Origin: Sepioteuthis lessoniana
Lineage: Eukaryota > Mollusca > Cephalopoda > Myopsida > Loliginidae
Assembly: GCA_963585895.1 (NCBI GenBank)
Contig: OY757924.1
Span: 61,352,718-61,416,717, forward strand
Direction of reading: 5' to 3'
DNA length: 64,000 nucleotides
In this document: in pieces, positions 21,475 to 33,190 of the stretch
How positions within the stretch are numbered: the stretch's first letter is position 1
How the letters are laid out: every line of letters starts with the position of its first letter
Translations under genes and position numbers: made by a program
Notes under the pieces: model-generated
Told to the model about the DNA's origin: nothing
What the model saw: only the letters and a program-made list of their open reading frames with translations
Database searches by the model: none

Positions 21475-21674
21475 NNNNNNNNNNNNNNNNNNNNNNNNNN
21501 NNNNNNNNNNNNNNNNNNNNNNNNNNNNNNNNNNNNNNNNNNNNNNNNNNNNNNNNNNNNNNNNNNNNNNNNNNNNNNNNNNNNNNNNNNNNNNNNNNNN
21601 NNNNNNNNNNNNNNNNNNNNNNNNNNNNNNNNNNNNNNNNNNNNNNNNNNNNNNNNNNNNNNNNNNNNNNNNNN
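21475..21674. other. Assembly gap (200 N)
   Basis: Exactly 200 undetermined bases inside the T-rich domain. Frames spanning it are meaningless. Confidence 1.
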
Positions 21675-22426
21675 GTTTTCGTTTTCTATTGCTGTTGTTG
21701 GTATTGTCATATTCCTTTCGTTTATTCGTTCATTTTTATTTATCTTTTTCACGAGCCCCTCGTTTTTTTTTTAATCATTATATATATATATATATGATTT
21801 TCATTCCTGTGATTTACTTATAATTCATCGCATTTAGCTTCTTTGTGCTAATTTCCTTTCTTTATATAATTATTTAAAAAAAAATTTTCATTGTTTTCAT
21901 TGTCTAACATCTTTTGATAATTTATTTTTGCTTCATACTTCTTTATACTTTTATAATCTTTTTCAACTATTTCTATAAAGAGCAGGTATCAAAAACAAAG
22001 TGAATATCGTGAGCTACACTTATAAAATGTCAATCAAATAAAGAGTTGACTTGTGCCAAACTCATTTGAATAATTGTTTTTAATTATTCAAATGACTTGT
22101 TTATTGACTTATTGTATTGTTTCCAACTATTATTTTTCTACTTTCTTATCACAGAATATATTTCTGTAGGTTTTCTTCTGTAGTGTGAGCACAATGACAG
22201 ACAGATTTCAAGTTGTCAGATCATCAAAATTTACTGGAATATTTTTTTATAAATATAGTTACTTCCTATTCATTTATTCATAATATTTATTTTCTTACCT
22301 GTATCAAGCGAGGTACACATCGAGTACCTGTGAAAGCAACTGATACCATATGAAACGTTATGGGATCCAGTTTCTGTAGCCACCAATGTCTAAGAACATT
22401 ACAATAAAGTTACATCTTAATCGGAT

Positions 22427-22682
22427 CATTGTTCTAGTGGGTAGAATGTTCGCCAATGGTCTGGGAGACCTGGGTTCAATCAGAGGTCACGTCATACCTA
22501 AGACTTGAAAAATGGCACATGATACCTCCTTGCTTATCACTCAGCAATATAAGCTATGTATCAAGGGTGAAGTGGAGCAATTCAGGGACAGAAGTAGCGC
22601 CCTCTCCTACATTTCAGTGTAGTAGCTATTGAAAAGGGAGCCTTTTGGTGGCCCTCGACTACGGTCGCCAACTTTACTTTTA
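22427..22682 (+). mobile_element. SINE-C copy
   Basis: Head TGTTCTAGTGGGTAGAATG and GGGTTCAATC, body GGCACATGATACCTCCTTGC, tail CGACTACGGTCGCCAACTTT ending in a TTTACTTTTACTT run. The family is complete here. Confidence 0.88.
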
Positions 22683-24150
22683 CTTTACTTATGTGTGTTT
22701 AAAACCAAATTATGTTTTGCGTTTACTCAATATTTTAATTTATTTTTTTAATTGCTATCGTAAATCCTTCATTCATTCCGCTTTTGTCGTAATTCTCTTT
22801 CTTTTCTTTATATTCTTTCATTGTTTCTAGGAAAAAAGGACTATGGTAAATAATTCGAAGCTTGTGAACCAGACTGAGAATAGCTTAGCATGTTACCTTA
22901 TGTCTTTCTATGTTAAATGATTTATTTTATGTTGAAATTTTTTTTTTTTCATTTTTATTATTTCAATAACTTCTTTTCTCTTTTCTGTATTTCTTTTTCT
23001 ATGGTCTCATCACTATTCCTTTCCTTTTGTTTTCAATTTTTTTTATCTCGTTTTCTTCAGTTTTATCGTAACTCATTCATTCATTCCGTTCGTTTTGTAA
23101 TTCTCTTTCTTTTCTTTATCTTCTTTCATTGATTCTAACGACAGCAAGTATCGTAAACAACATGAGGCTTTTGAGCCAAGTTAATAAAAACATAACATAT
23201 TAATGTATGCCTTGTACCAAACTCATTTGAATGGCTTTTTTATTGCTGAAATGATTGTTTCTTTTCTATTGTTTAAAGGATTTATTTTATTTTTTCCTTT
23301 TTTTCTATTTCTCTTTACTCATTTCTGTGCGCTTTTCCTTGGGCTTTCTTCTATTTCTATCTAATTTCTAACCTTATAACGAATTTGTACATTTTTTGTT
23401 CGTGGTCTTTTTCTTCCTTAATCTATTTCCTGTTTAATTTTCTTCTTTCCAACTTTTACTTTATTTCTTTGCCCAACCTAAAACTGCTAATATTCTTTGT
23501 TTTACATGATTCATGTTTCAAAACTGTTCATTCACTCATTCTTTCTTATTTATTTCCCTTCCTGTGTATACATATATCACTTTCGATTTGCTCATTCCCT
23601 TCACTTTCTTGTTTAACCCCCATGTTTTCTTTCTTCAAATTAATTCAGTTTTGAATTATCCCCATTATTCATTGCATTTTTTTCTGGACTCTTTTTTAGC
23701 TCTTTGTTTTTTTTCCTTTCGTTGTGACGTAATCATTTGTTATTACTTTTTTTGTTCCTTCTAAAACACATTTTCCTTGAAAAAGCCATTTTTCTATAAA
23801 GACATGCGTCTTAGCAAGGAAAAATAACTAACAGACAATTTTCCTTCGGTTTTTCTGATGCAAACCCTATTTTTCTCTTAATCTTTTTTTTCTTTACACA
23901 TAAATTAATATTATGGGTTTCTCTAACTTGTTATCGTGAACGTGATGTAGAAAGGGTTTATGTTATTTATGGCAGTTTTACACGCGGCTCATAATTCAAC
24001 GTAGATTTAGGATGGATTCGAAGACATTGTTTTCTCTTTAGAAGTTAAACTGAGGCTTTCTGAATCAGATCGAGACTACTAGCAATTTAAAAGAGTTTTT
24101 TTTTTTAATATTTATTCATGAGTTGGGTAGATTTTACCGTATTTTATAAT

Positions 24151-24875
24151 AAATAAATAAATAAATAACGAGAAAAGAGTAAAATGATTGGATCTATCTT
24201 GATTCTTTCTGTTACGATAAATCAAAATGTGCAAGTAAACGTTATTATTTTAATAATAATGCAAAAATAATATATTTATATATATTGGCAAAATCTTTTA
24301 TGTAAACATGTTATTATAACAACAATGCACGTGCGGTTTGTTTTAATAATGTATCTACAAATTTACTTCAGACTTTTCGCAAGACTATAAATTTTTTTCA
24401 TGTTTCATACATATGAAGTCGCAATATTTTATGTGAAAGTTAACTGTGTTCAAAAAACGTGGAATTGTTTTTGGTAAAAACTTCAAAAAACTACATTTAA
24501 CTTATTTCCTCTACATTTTTTTACTTGAAAGAAATTATTTCAAATTTCCATCATGAAAAAATAAACTGTTGCAGTTCATTGGTCAATGTCTGGATTTTTA
24601 TTTTCATTATTTCTACAATCTATTGACTATGCATGCAGATCAAAAGCACAATCATTATTTGGGCATTTTCGTTTACTGTTTGAATTTTATGCTATCCCCC
24701 TTAAACGGTGCATCGTCTAAATTAAACTAAAAGGCAGAAAGCATTTCACGCAACAACAAAAAAGTCAATGAAATAATATTTTTTTAATAAAATTGAAGAT
24801 CTGAACTGAAATTTTCAGTGGAAGCCAAAAAATCAAGCATTTGATTATCGAAAAAAATGATTCCCTCATAAACTG
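24151..24875. other. AT-rich intergenic DNA
   Basis: A TAAA-type simple repeat at about 24149-24168 and scattered AT-rich sequence. No gene or mobile element was recognised. Confidence 0.7.
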
Positions 24876-25490
24876 CATGAAAATAGCTCGTACTGACATC
24901 AACCTATTATATACCCTGCCTATGAACGTTAATTTGATATATTCTTCGTCCTACCACCGGACAAGTACGGCAGAAGGCCTTTTTTTAAAGTCGGTCCGTA
25001 CGCAGGGCCGCAACCCACATGCGTCGGCGTCCCCCGAAGGCGGCGTTCCAGACGCCAGGAATCAAACAACAAACAATTGGCAAAACAATTGTTGAACGTT
25101 AATAGTTATGTCCCATTCCGTATACTGGTATATACCCTACCTATGAACGTTAATGGGTATGTCCCATACTTCATACTGTTATATACCCAACCTTTGAACG
25201 TTAATGGGTATATTCAATTCCTCATACTGTCATATACTCTCCCTATCAACGTTAATGGGTATGTCCCATTCCTCATACTGTTATATACCCTACCTATGAA
25301 CCTTAATGGGTATGTCCAATACTGCATACTGTTATATACCCTACCAATGAATATTAATTGGTATGTCCCATTCCGCATACTGTTACATACCCTACCTATG
25401 AACGATAATGGGTATATCCCATTCCTCATACTGCTATATACTCCACTTATGAACGTTAATGGGTATATCCCATTCTGCACTGGACACTAT
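24876..25490 (+). repeat. 51-bp minisatellite, about nine units
   Basis: The unit carries GAACGTTAATGGGTATGTCC, CATTCCTCATACTG and TTATATACCCTACCTAT, and is 51 bp, a multiple of three. It therefore stays open in phase: the plus strand gives a 17-residue repeat around NVNGYVPFLILLYTLPM and the minus strand is open too. One unit (24880-24935) is separated from the rest by a GC-rich block at 24940-25075. A protein is unlikely given the composition and lack of conservation evidence. Confidence 0.88.
24940..25075. other. GC-rich block inside the 51-bp minisatellite
   Basis: A run of about 110 bases far richer in G, C and CpG than its surroundings (GGCGTCCCCCGAAGGCGGCG), followed by a small hairpin AACAATTG-GCAAAA-CAATTGTT. 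Minisatellite units lie on both sides. Its family is unknown. Confidence 0.6.
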
Positions 25491-26514
25491 GATGAGGGGA
25501 GGAAAAGATACAAAAAAATTAGTCACCGCAAGCAATGTTATAAAGATTGCCATTTCATTTTTAACCTCCGTTTTGGTTATTTCTCATTCAGTAACCTTTT
25601 GCTACATTACAACACGATCCAAGAAATATAGTTTATGTGTAAAAAGTAAAATAAGTCAAAAAATGTTTTTAAAATGGCCTATATTTTACCATATCAATCA
25701 TATTTATTGAGTCATTTTTTTTTGTTAAATAAACAAAATTAAACAGGGTTGCAGTAACATAATTTTATATAGGTATGTCAATCTATCTCTCTCACTCCCC
25801 CTCTCTCTCTCTCTCACCCTCTATCTCTCACACACACACACACACATCTATATGTGTATATTTGCATAAGACTGAGTCGAATATTTGAATATGTATTATT
25901 AAAAATTATGATTCTGAAGAAAATAATGATTAAACAGTTAATTGAATAGCAATATTATTCCGTTTTTAAATCTCAGAAAAAAAAGGTGTTTGTATAAACA
26001 TATAAAATGTCTAAATCCTTCAGTGGCAATTTCATAAACTAAAAGTATTGTTGAGGGGAGTGTGTTACAAGACAAGAAAATGTCTCCATAATGTCGAGTA
26101 CATTTTTTTCTTATAGAAACGTTGACTTTTAGTTCTTAAATAACGAACATTCAATTAAAATCGGATAATTAGCTGATTTAGAGGGCCTTTCCAAAAGAAA
26201 CTATTTTTTCAGGTGCAAATTTCTGCACATGCTTAATATAAGGAGATTTTAAATGGCTATTGAAATTTGTATGCTTTATCTGCCAACAGCGAACATTGAG
26301 ATAGTTGTGTGAACGAGGAAACAAAAAAGATCTCGGAAAAGATGAGCATCGTCCTGCATTCGATTACAACTGACTTTAGAAAAATTCGTTTCTTTTTAAG
26401 CAAAATGATCTCTCGACTTAGGAAGACAATATATAGACCCAATTCAAAAGTTATTTTATTATAAAGAAAAACCTTATCTGCCATTTTGCTTTGTTATTCA
26501 TCACTTAATTTTAA
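25491..26514. other. AT-rich intergenic DNA
   Basis: CT and CA simple repeats at 25790-25845. No gene was recognised. The 75-residue minus-strand frame at 26257-26484 has no family features. Confidence 0.65.
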
Positions 26515-26700
26515 ATAGTAAATCCTCCAAATGTTTGCCCTCAGGAGCTAGGCGCTCCTTATACCTTGCATTGACATTTTGCAGCCATCACCAAAACATT
26601 ACCTCTGTTACTGCTGTGATTCCACAGTGAATAAAATCTTATAGTTTTTTAAGTGGACTGCAGTCTACATTTAAAGACATATGGTCGTAGAGAAAGTACA
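26515..26700 (-). pseudogene. Possible C-terminus of a DNA transposase
   Basis: Allowing stops and one shift, the minus strand reads GITAVTEV...NARYKERLAPEGKHLEDLLF and then a stop. An R(x)n-GxHLEDLLF ending resembles the C-termini of mariner/Tc-like transposases. The catalytic part, terminal repeats and a continuous frame are all missing, so this is a weak call. Confidence 0.25.
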
Positions 26701-27369
26701 CGTCATGTTGTATAGCCATGATTATCTCATTAACAATAGAAATACAAATACATATATAAATACAAAAAAAGGCGGACTCTGTTGTTTAAAATACGAATGG
26801 GTTTATCAATTCAGTCCTTGGCGACACTAGGAGAAAGACACAATTCTTGAAAGCCTATGTTAACCATACCATGTAGACCCCACCCAACACGCGACTCATC
26901 CTGTGGTGTTTAAGATCTCAGTTCATCTCTGCCGGTTGTGATCCAAAAATATGATCTGATCTGATTAGATCCGAAAAAAATCAACCGCTACCTTCAGCGG
27001 TAGAAAACTCAACTACTTCTTTTCAAAATCCTCAAATTCTCCTGATCATCTCTTCTGAGCATGACGTCATCCATACTCTAGCCCCATTTACTGTCTAGGG
27101 GTTTATTATGACATATGATGATTGACATAACCTTTATGCGCGGGCGTAAGACTGCACCATCTGACTATGCACCAAGAGCACCAAGACTAAGAGACTCGAG
27201 TAGTTCATGGCTTATCAAACTAAATAATAAGATATGATTAACGAAAACAGATCGATATATAAAAATCATTACCTTAATTATATAACTGTCATTGCGAGAT
27301 TAAATACCGGACGAGGGTGTCTGCGTTTTTCTTTTCACTAATGCACATTCGAATGGCAATCATCACCCA
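26701..27369. other. Intergenic DNA without recognised features
   Basis: Mixed composition with no frame above background and no SINE or LINE similarity that I can see. Confidence 0.6.
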
Positions 27370-27490
27370 CTTCCAGCGACAAGATGATAGTAGGTCAAAT
27401 TGATTTCTTTAACCTTGATATAGCAACCAGTGTTGGAGAAGGAAAACTGTAAATTTAAATCAACCATACTCCGCTTAAAATTTTTCTAGT
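27370..27490 (+). mobile_element. SINE-A relic
   Basis: Degenerate 3' half: GGAGAAGGAAAACTGTAAAT then CATACTCCGCTTAAAA. Very old and lacking the tail. Confidence 0.4.
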
Positions 27491-27856
27491 GTAGCATCCT
27501 AACCGTGGAAACGAGGTTGATTAAAAAACATGTTTAAAGGATTAAGCCTTCAGATATTACAAGGGTAAGTAACTTCAAATTGATATGGTGAACAAGCTTG
27601 GGAAATAACCACTTAGATGCAATGATGCTATAATGACAACGAAAATGGCACGAAGACTGCGGATAAAAAATGTACCTCCCACCCAACTAGTGACTGCACA
27701 GTAGCAATTTTAAATCCTGAATATCATTCATCTGAAGTGTGTGATAAAATTAAAGATTAAAATAAGTAAAATTACTAATGATCAGACCAAAAAGATTCTG
27801 GTCAAATCCATTACAAGGCAACTTCGAATATTAGTCATTGAATAAGTTAGTCAATT

Positions 27857-28740
27857 TTTTTATTAACAGTTATAATGGGGAGGAAGAACGTCTTTTCGAG
27901 AAAATATTTGGATTGATTTAGCGGAAAATACGACTTGTGTTTGACCTCAACAAACTTAATAAATTGATTTCTTTAACCTGGCCATTGGCCTAATGAATAG
28001 AGTGTTCGCTAATGGTCCGGCAGACCGAGGTTCAATCCTAGGTTGGGTCATGCTAAAGATTCAAAAAGTGGTACTTGATGCTGCCTAGGTTAACACTCAG
28101 CATTATAATGTAAGGGTGAAATGGAGCAATCCGCGAAATAAATTAGTGCCTTCTCCTACACATCAGTGTAGTAGCTATCGAAAAGGAGGCTTCGCTCACC
28201 CTCGACTAACATCGCCAACTATTTCTTTAACTATAGTTAAAAAATTGTCAAAAATGGATCTTACAAAAACCTTTTGGTACGAAAATTTTTTTATTAAATA
28301 GAGCGTAAATATTCATGAACATTTTTTACAAAAGTAAGTTCATTCAAAATAGAAATTTTGTTTAATCTTCAAGAGACATATATAATTATTTGGTGTATGT
28401 ATATTGTCTTATCTTTATTTCACTCACTCCATTGTGGGAAAACAACGTCATGATGCAAATGTCAGTTTGTATGCAAAATAAAATAATTAGCAGGCGAAGA
28501 TATTTTCAACGCAATAAAAATATAAACAAACGAAAAGTTAATATTTTTGTTTGTCAAATTGTTTTTACGATAATAAATGTAGACTCTTTCTGATGAATTG
28601 ATACCTTTTAAAAGTTGGGGAATAGCAGAAATTCACTCAAAATATACTGTAAAAATGAACGAGCAATCACTAAATACAAACCTTTCTGATATTAACTGAA
28701 AACAGATGTTCTTCCTCCCCATTATAACTGTTAATAAAAA
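27857..28740. repeat. 33-bp perfect inverted repeats around a SINE-C
   Basis: The 33 bases at 27857-27889 (containing CAGTTATAATGGGGAGGAAG) recur as an exact reverse complement at 28708-28740, about 820 bp apart. They could be terminal inverted repeats of a non-autonomous DNA transposon into which a SINE later jumped, but no transposase frame lies between them. Confidence 0.6.
27967..28231 (+). mobile_element. SINE-C with 11-bp target-site duplication
   Basis: The body at 27978-28220 has the head GGCCTAATGAATAGAGTGTT and GAGGTTCAATCCTAGG, like a tRNA-Arg. ATTTCTTTAAC flanks it at 27967-27977 and 28221-28231. Confidence 0.9.
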
Positions 28741-28840
28741 TCCACTCAAAATATACTGGAAAAATTCGTTCAAAATATACTGGAAAAATGAATGAGCACT
28801 CACTAAATACATATCTTTTTGATATTAACAGAAAACTGGA
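28628..28840 (+). repeat. Short direct repeats
   Basis: A block of about 75 bp (CTCAAAATATACTG, AAAAATGAACGAGC, TCACTAAATACA, GATATTAAC) occurs at 28628-28703 and again at 28741-28838, where the CAAAATATACTG motif is itself doubled. Confidence 0.65.
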
Positions 28841-29047
28841 GTAAAGCTTATTGAATCGCCTTATTTATATGATTCAGATTATATCTAAATTAGATTTAAA
28901 TAAATTGTAAATTAAACCGTGATTCAAATTCCTTACAAAACACTTTTGAAACAAACTTGTGGGGAAAACATGTAAAATATTTTTGGTTTTGGCCCTTCAA
29001 AATTTTCGCTGCAAGTAAAATATTGTTGTCTGGGAAATCTTTTAAAA

Positions 29048-29438
29048 TTCTTTTAAAAAATCTTATCTTTCTCTCTCATTTCAGTGACGACTGCTGCGTA
29101 AATTGTCGCAATAACTATAAGATATAAGTCGTTACTTGAACCATATAATTTACAATGTATGATTATCATTAGTTTAGTTAAGTTTGGTTTCTTTGTTTAA
29201 TGTCATATTGTAAGGTTTTGGGATCAGATATCATGACGTAACACTCATAAATGATGGTAACACTTCGTAGATATGAACAAAGTTGTTACTCTCAGGACCC
29301 ATTTAGAAATGTCGTCACATTTCCCAAAGTACAAAACGACTCCTTTACTTCTTTAGAAAAGAAAATTTATTACAGTCTTGCGACAATTTACGCAGCAGTC
29401 GTCACTGAAATGAGAGAGAAAGATAGATTTTTAAGAAA
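29048..29438. repeat. Inverted repeat with 60-bp arms
   Basis: Arms 29048-29111 and 29379-29438 match in inverted orientation almost base for base, through TCTCTCTCATTTCAGTGACG and CTGCTGCGTAAATTGTCG. About 270 bp lie between them. The 79-residue frame over the right half has no recognised domain. Confidence 0.75.
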
Positions 29439-31440
29439 TTACCGATGTTCCTTTGAAACGAAGGCGTTTCCATTTGTGAGAGACGAATGATCAAAACACC
29501 CACTTCATTTCTTCAACCCTTCACCCTCACAGTACAGCTCGTCCCTTGAACCCGAATCTGTCTGACCAACTGCGACTCTCTCTGATCGACCCGACTCTTT
29601 GAACTAACTCATTGACTGCTTACTGACCCTGCTTATATATTATTTTAATTTTCTCATCAACTAATGTGATCAGAACACGTGTCATTGACTTTCAATGATA
29701 CGTCATCTTATCTTTACTTCAGCCGACAAAATAATTATCTTTTTTATATCCGGCCTACTACCCCGATTTCAAAACATTTTCCTGTCATGACAAGACTGAC
29801 GTGCGTATTACATGTGCACGTACGTATGTCCTGATCTTTTAAAATCTAAGCCTGCAACCGAGCACACGATTTACCTTCCAATGAAAATGCGACTTACACT
29901 TCAATTCAAAGGTTTTAGCTAACTTCCAATTTATTACAACAAATAGAATAATTAACAAATATAATTAATCCCCATCCTTCATCAAATTACAATATTACCC
30001 TTTGTAGGTTATTTAATGCCGAATCCATCCTTGTGAAAAAAAATAATAACCGTTGAGGAATTAAAATTCAAACACACTTACTACGATGTGTACTCCAACA
30101 CGTTTGCCACTAAGCAACATCAATTTTTCCGATTAGATAGTGGATGGAAAATATTTATTTTATGGGGTTTCAAGGGTATTTATATTGTTGTTTGGCATCT
30201 GACTCAATTCTGGGTTATTCTATTCTTACCCCATGTTGTCTTGCTGGATATGAATGCTGCAAGTAATTATCTGAAAGAAGACGAGAAAAGGAGAGAGGAG
30301 GCAAATATATCCTTAATATTTTGCCTTTATATCTGGGTTTAGCAACCATTCTGTTAATGAGGAAATTCTTCCTGAATGCCAATGAAATGGTTGCGTCTCC
30401 CAGTCAACGTGGTAATACGTGTTAGTCGGTAATTCTGTTATATAGTGTCTTAGTTGTGATTCTGACAAGTCCATTATCTGGTGATTTAGTCGTGGGTCAT
30501 TGGTAAAGGAAGCGGCTGCTAATAGTGGAAAGATTTGCCAACGCGTCGTCTAGAGACGGACGCATGACACCTTCTACCAGTAGCAAGAAAGATTACGATG
30601 TTCTCACTCTGCTGTCACTGATGAAAGAAAACAAGCTTCTTCCTTTTTTCCGAGTGGGTTCCTTCTTTGCGCGTGCGTCAAGCTTTTCCTGTCAGGGCTT
30701 CTGTAAGTTTCTGCGTTTATGGACTTTTCAAAATTTAGTTTTGTTTTATTTTCGTTTTAGTTGTCTTTTTTTAATTCCCACATTATTAGACAGGAATACC
30801 TGATATCATATAACTGTGTGTAACAAATTCGAAAGATAAGACAACACAAAAATGAAAATATGAACGTACAATATACTCACTTCCCTAACATTTAGGCATA
30901 AAATAATATCATCATATCAAATTTCATCATATTATTATCAATGAATTCCTCCATCAATCATAAATCAGCCCTATTTGTTTCGACGTGTTTCATAATCAAT
31001 TGCTGAGGTTTATTAATGGTATGAGATTTAACATTCGATTTAAGTCCTCAGCTGTTAAACGCGGAAAAAAAAAAAACAGAGTGCAATTTAAATGATTGAA
31101 AGCTATTGAACCAGAGTTCAATCTCAGGCAGTGCTGCGAAATTAAATACAAGAATTAAATACAAGAATTGCACATAAAAGTCTGTGCAATTATTTATCAT
31201 CCTAGCAGAGAATGACTTTGAAAAACGGGAGGTGACAGGTGACGACAACGACACGAACTGGGCGGGTCTTATGTCAAGGACATCTAATCAGAAAAATCCG
31301 ACGATATAATAGGGTGAGAAGACAGCCGACGACAGAAGAGACAATCGAAATGAGGAAACCACCAGTAGAATAAGATATAAAAATTATAACACATATAAAG
31401 AAGCACGAAAGATTATTGTTCTTTCTAGGCACAAAATTTA
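29439..31440. other. Intergenic DNA with one retroposon tail
   Basis: At 29995-30045 the minus strand holds a SINE-B/E type tail (TTCGGCATTAAATAACCTAC). The remainder, including frames at 30088-30342 and 30525-30803, shows no recognised domain. At 31140-31170 a 15-base block (AATTAAATACAAGAA) is repeated in tandem. Confidence 0.55.
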
Positions 31441-31507
31441 CTTACAACGATGTTGTAATCCTGCATGTTAGTCACAACGCCACGGGACTAAGATTTCAAA
31501 AATAATG

Positions 31508-31716
31508 ATCCGGAAGAGAAGGGTTCTATCCCAGGTTGAGTCATACCAACGACTCAAAAAATGTTACTCAATGCATTCTCAGCATTTTATGGTATGGATC
31601 AAGGGTAGTGTAGATCTATTCAGGGAAAGGAGTAGAGGCCTTCCCTACCCCTCTGAGTAGTAGCCATTGATAAGGGAACCTTCGGGTTACCCTCGACGGC
31701 GATCACCGCCTTTTAC
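31508..31716 (+). mobile_element. SINE-C inside the 66-bp minisatellite
   Basis: The head is eroded (GGTTCTATCCCAGGTTGAGT keeps the B box). The body and CCTCGACGGCGATCACCGCC tail are retained. Confidence 0.8.
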
Positions 31717-31855
31717 TTACAATGTTGCATTTTTGCATCTTAGCCATACCTCTACGGGACTCATATTTAAAAAAAAAATTGTTTACTATGATGTTGCAGT
31801 CCTGCAAGTCATCCACAATGCAACGAAGACTCCCATTTCCAAAATAATTGTTTGG

Positions 31856-32187
31856 ACTCGGGAAATATTGAACAAGTCCCGGAGGCAACACCCCACAAAA
31901 CAGCAGCTGTGCAGCTACCCACCACTCTTCACGGAAACTATCCAAGTTGGACAAAGCAGGCATGTGGGACACTGCTTTAGAAGTAAGGACGAACTCATAA
32001 GCGATATACTCCTTTGGACCCCTTCAAATGGACGAGCAAATGCAGGACGACCAGCAATAATCTATATACAACAGCTCTATGCAGATACAGGGCATAACCC
32101 TGAAGACCTCCCGGTAGAAATGGACGATAGAGACGGGTCAAGCGAGTGGCTCAGTGAGTTCCTTGCTGGCAACATGACATGAGGATG
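31856..32187 (+). mobile_element. LINE-1 3' end inside the 66-bp minisatellite
   Basis: Encodes EILNKSRRQHPTKQQL, then HVGHCFRSKDELISDILLWT, ARPAIIYIQQLYADTG-like and PEDLPVEMDDRDG. It ends in a short ATGAGGATGACGATG tail that merges with the next minisatellite unit. The frame is open to 32182. Confidence 0.9.
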
Positions 32188-32505
32188 ACGATGTTGCAGT
32201 CCTACACGTTAGCCACAATGCCACGGTTATTTACATTTCCAAAATAACTGTTATCTACAATGTTGCAGTCTGACATGTTACGGGGACACCAATTTAAAAA
32301 TAACTGTATACTACGATGTTGCATTCCTGCGTATTAGCCACAACGCCAGGGGGTGTCACATTTCCAAAATAATTGTTTCCTACGATGTTGCAGTGATAAA
32401 TAATAGCCTCAACGCCAAGGAAAATCCCATTTCAAAAAATAATTGTTCACTACTATGTTGCACATCAGCCACTACACTAAGGGGATGCCCTCTTCACAGA
32501 AGAAC

Positions 32506-32989
32506 AATCGCTAGCTTTCTTCGCCTAAATGCTTTTCAAACGAGTGCTACAGTCCAAGCTGTCGATGTGAGGAAGTTTATGAATGGATGAATATATTTAA
32601 TTAGTAGTTTGCCATTTTAAACACAGCTGCCACAATCAAAACAAAAAGTGGTGAAATGACTTCACCTGTTCAATAGACTAGACGGACAATATTTCTTTAC
32701 AAAAGAACCGCCATTACTGCTATGGAAAGTTGATAACTTCCACTTGTGTAGATCTTTCGGGCGTGACATTCAGATTATTTTTCATCCGTAGTGGAGTTAG
32801 GTTTAAAGTTAGTAGTTTACACAGAAGAAACCAATGATACTCTAATTGTGTAATTGCTCTATGTAACAGTGTAATTTTGCTCTCTAAATCTGTTATAGTA
32901 TCCGTGGGAAAAAAGGAGGCATGGCTTTTGAGCACAACGTCTACTTGCATAATGTGCATCTTATTTTGAACCCATTCCTAATAGTTTGG
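32506..32989. other. Intergenic DNA without recognised features
   Basis: No gene or repeat was identified. Confidence 0.6.
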
Positions 32990-33190
32990 TTTGTTTTCTT
33001 TATTTCATCGCATACCTACTTTCTGTGGTATGTAATGCCTAAGACATCCTTGTACAGTAGTTGTACTATTCAACCCATCGCTAAGAGATAAGAGGTAGCA
33101 TACCTTTCCCCAGAAAATTAGTCAAAATTGAATGTTATAGCGCGACTGGAGGGCGAACTTGGTTACTGCAATGACGTATTCCAACAAGTT
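32990..33190 (-). mobile_element. SINE-B copy, diverged
   Basis: On the minus strand the tRNA-like end includes GTTCGCCCTCCAGTCGCGCT, followed by the GGTATGCTACCTCTTATC body. The tail GGCATTACATACCACAGAAAG has lost the TGATATGCC motif. Confidence 0.65.

Larger units (their letters stand above)
20540..24150 (+). other. Thymine-rich, purine-poor domain with diverged internal repeats
   Basis: About 3.6 kb in which the plus strand is strongly T and CT rich. Modules recur: TTTACTCTTTCTTATTTTTCGTA with CGTCATCT and TTCGTTTGTTC at about 20905-20973 and 21395-21465, and AATTCTCTTTCTTTTCTTTAT at 22790 and 23100. Open frames here are F/L/S-rich by composition only. It holds one SINE-C, one tRNA-headed SINE and an assembly gap. 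Confidence 0.7.
31441..32505 (+). repeat. 66-bp minisatellite split by a SINE and a LINE
   Basis: About eight diverged units share CTACGATGTTGCAGTCCTGC, TTAGCCACAATGCCACGGG and CATTTCCAAAATAATTGTT. One unit lies before the SINE-C at 31508-31716, two lie between it and the LINE-1 end at 31856-32187, and about five follow. The array predates both insertions. Confidence 0.85.

Noticed and set aside
21444-21823. Frames of 102 and 117 residues
   Set aside because: They cross the 200-N assembly gap.
24876-25490. CRISPR-like array
   Set aside because: Units are contiguous 51-bp tandem repeats without unique spacers, and the DNA is animal.
25459-25710. 83-residue frame with a hydrophobic segment
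   Set aside because: It starts at the end of the minisatellite, has no recognised domain and lies in AT-rich DNA.
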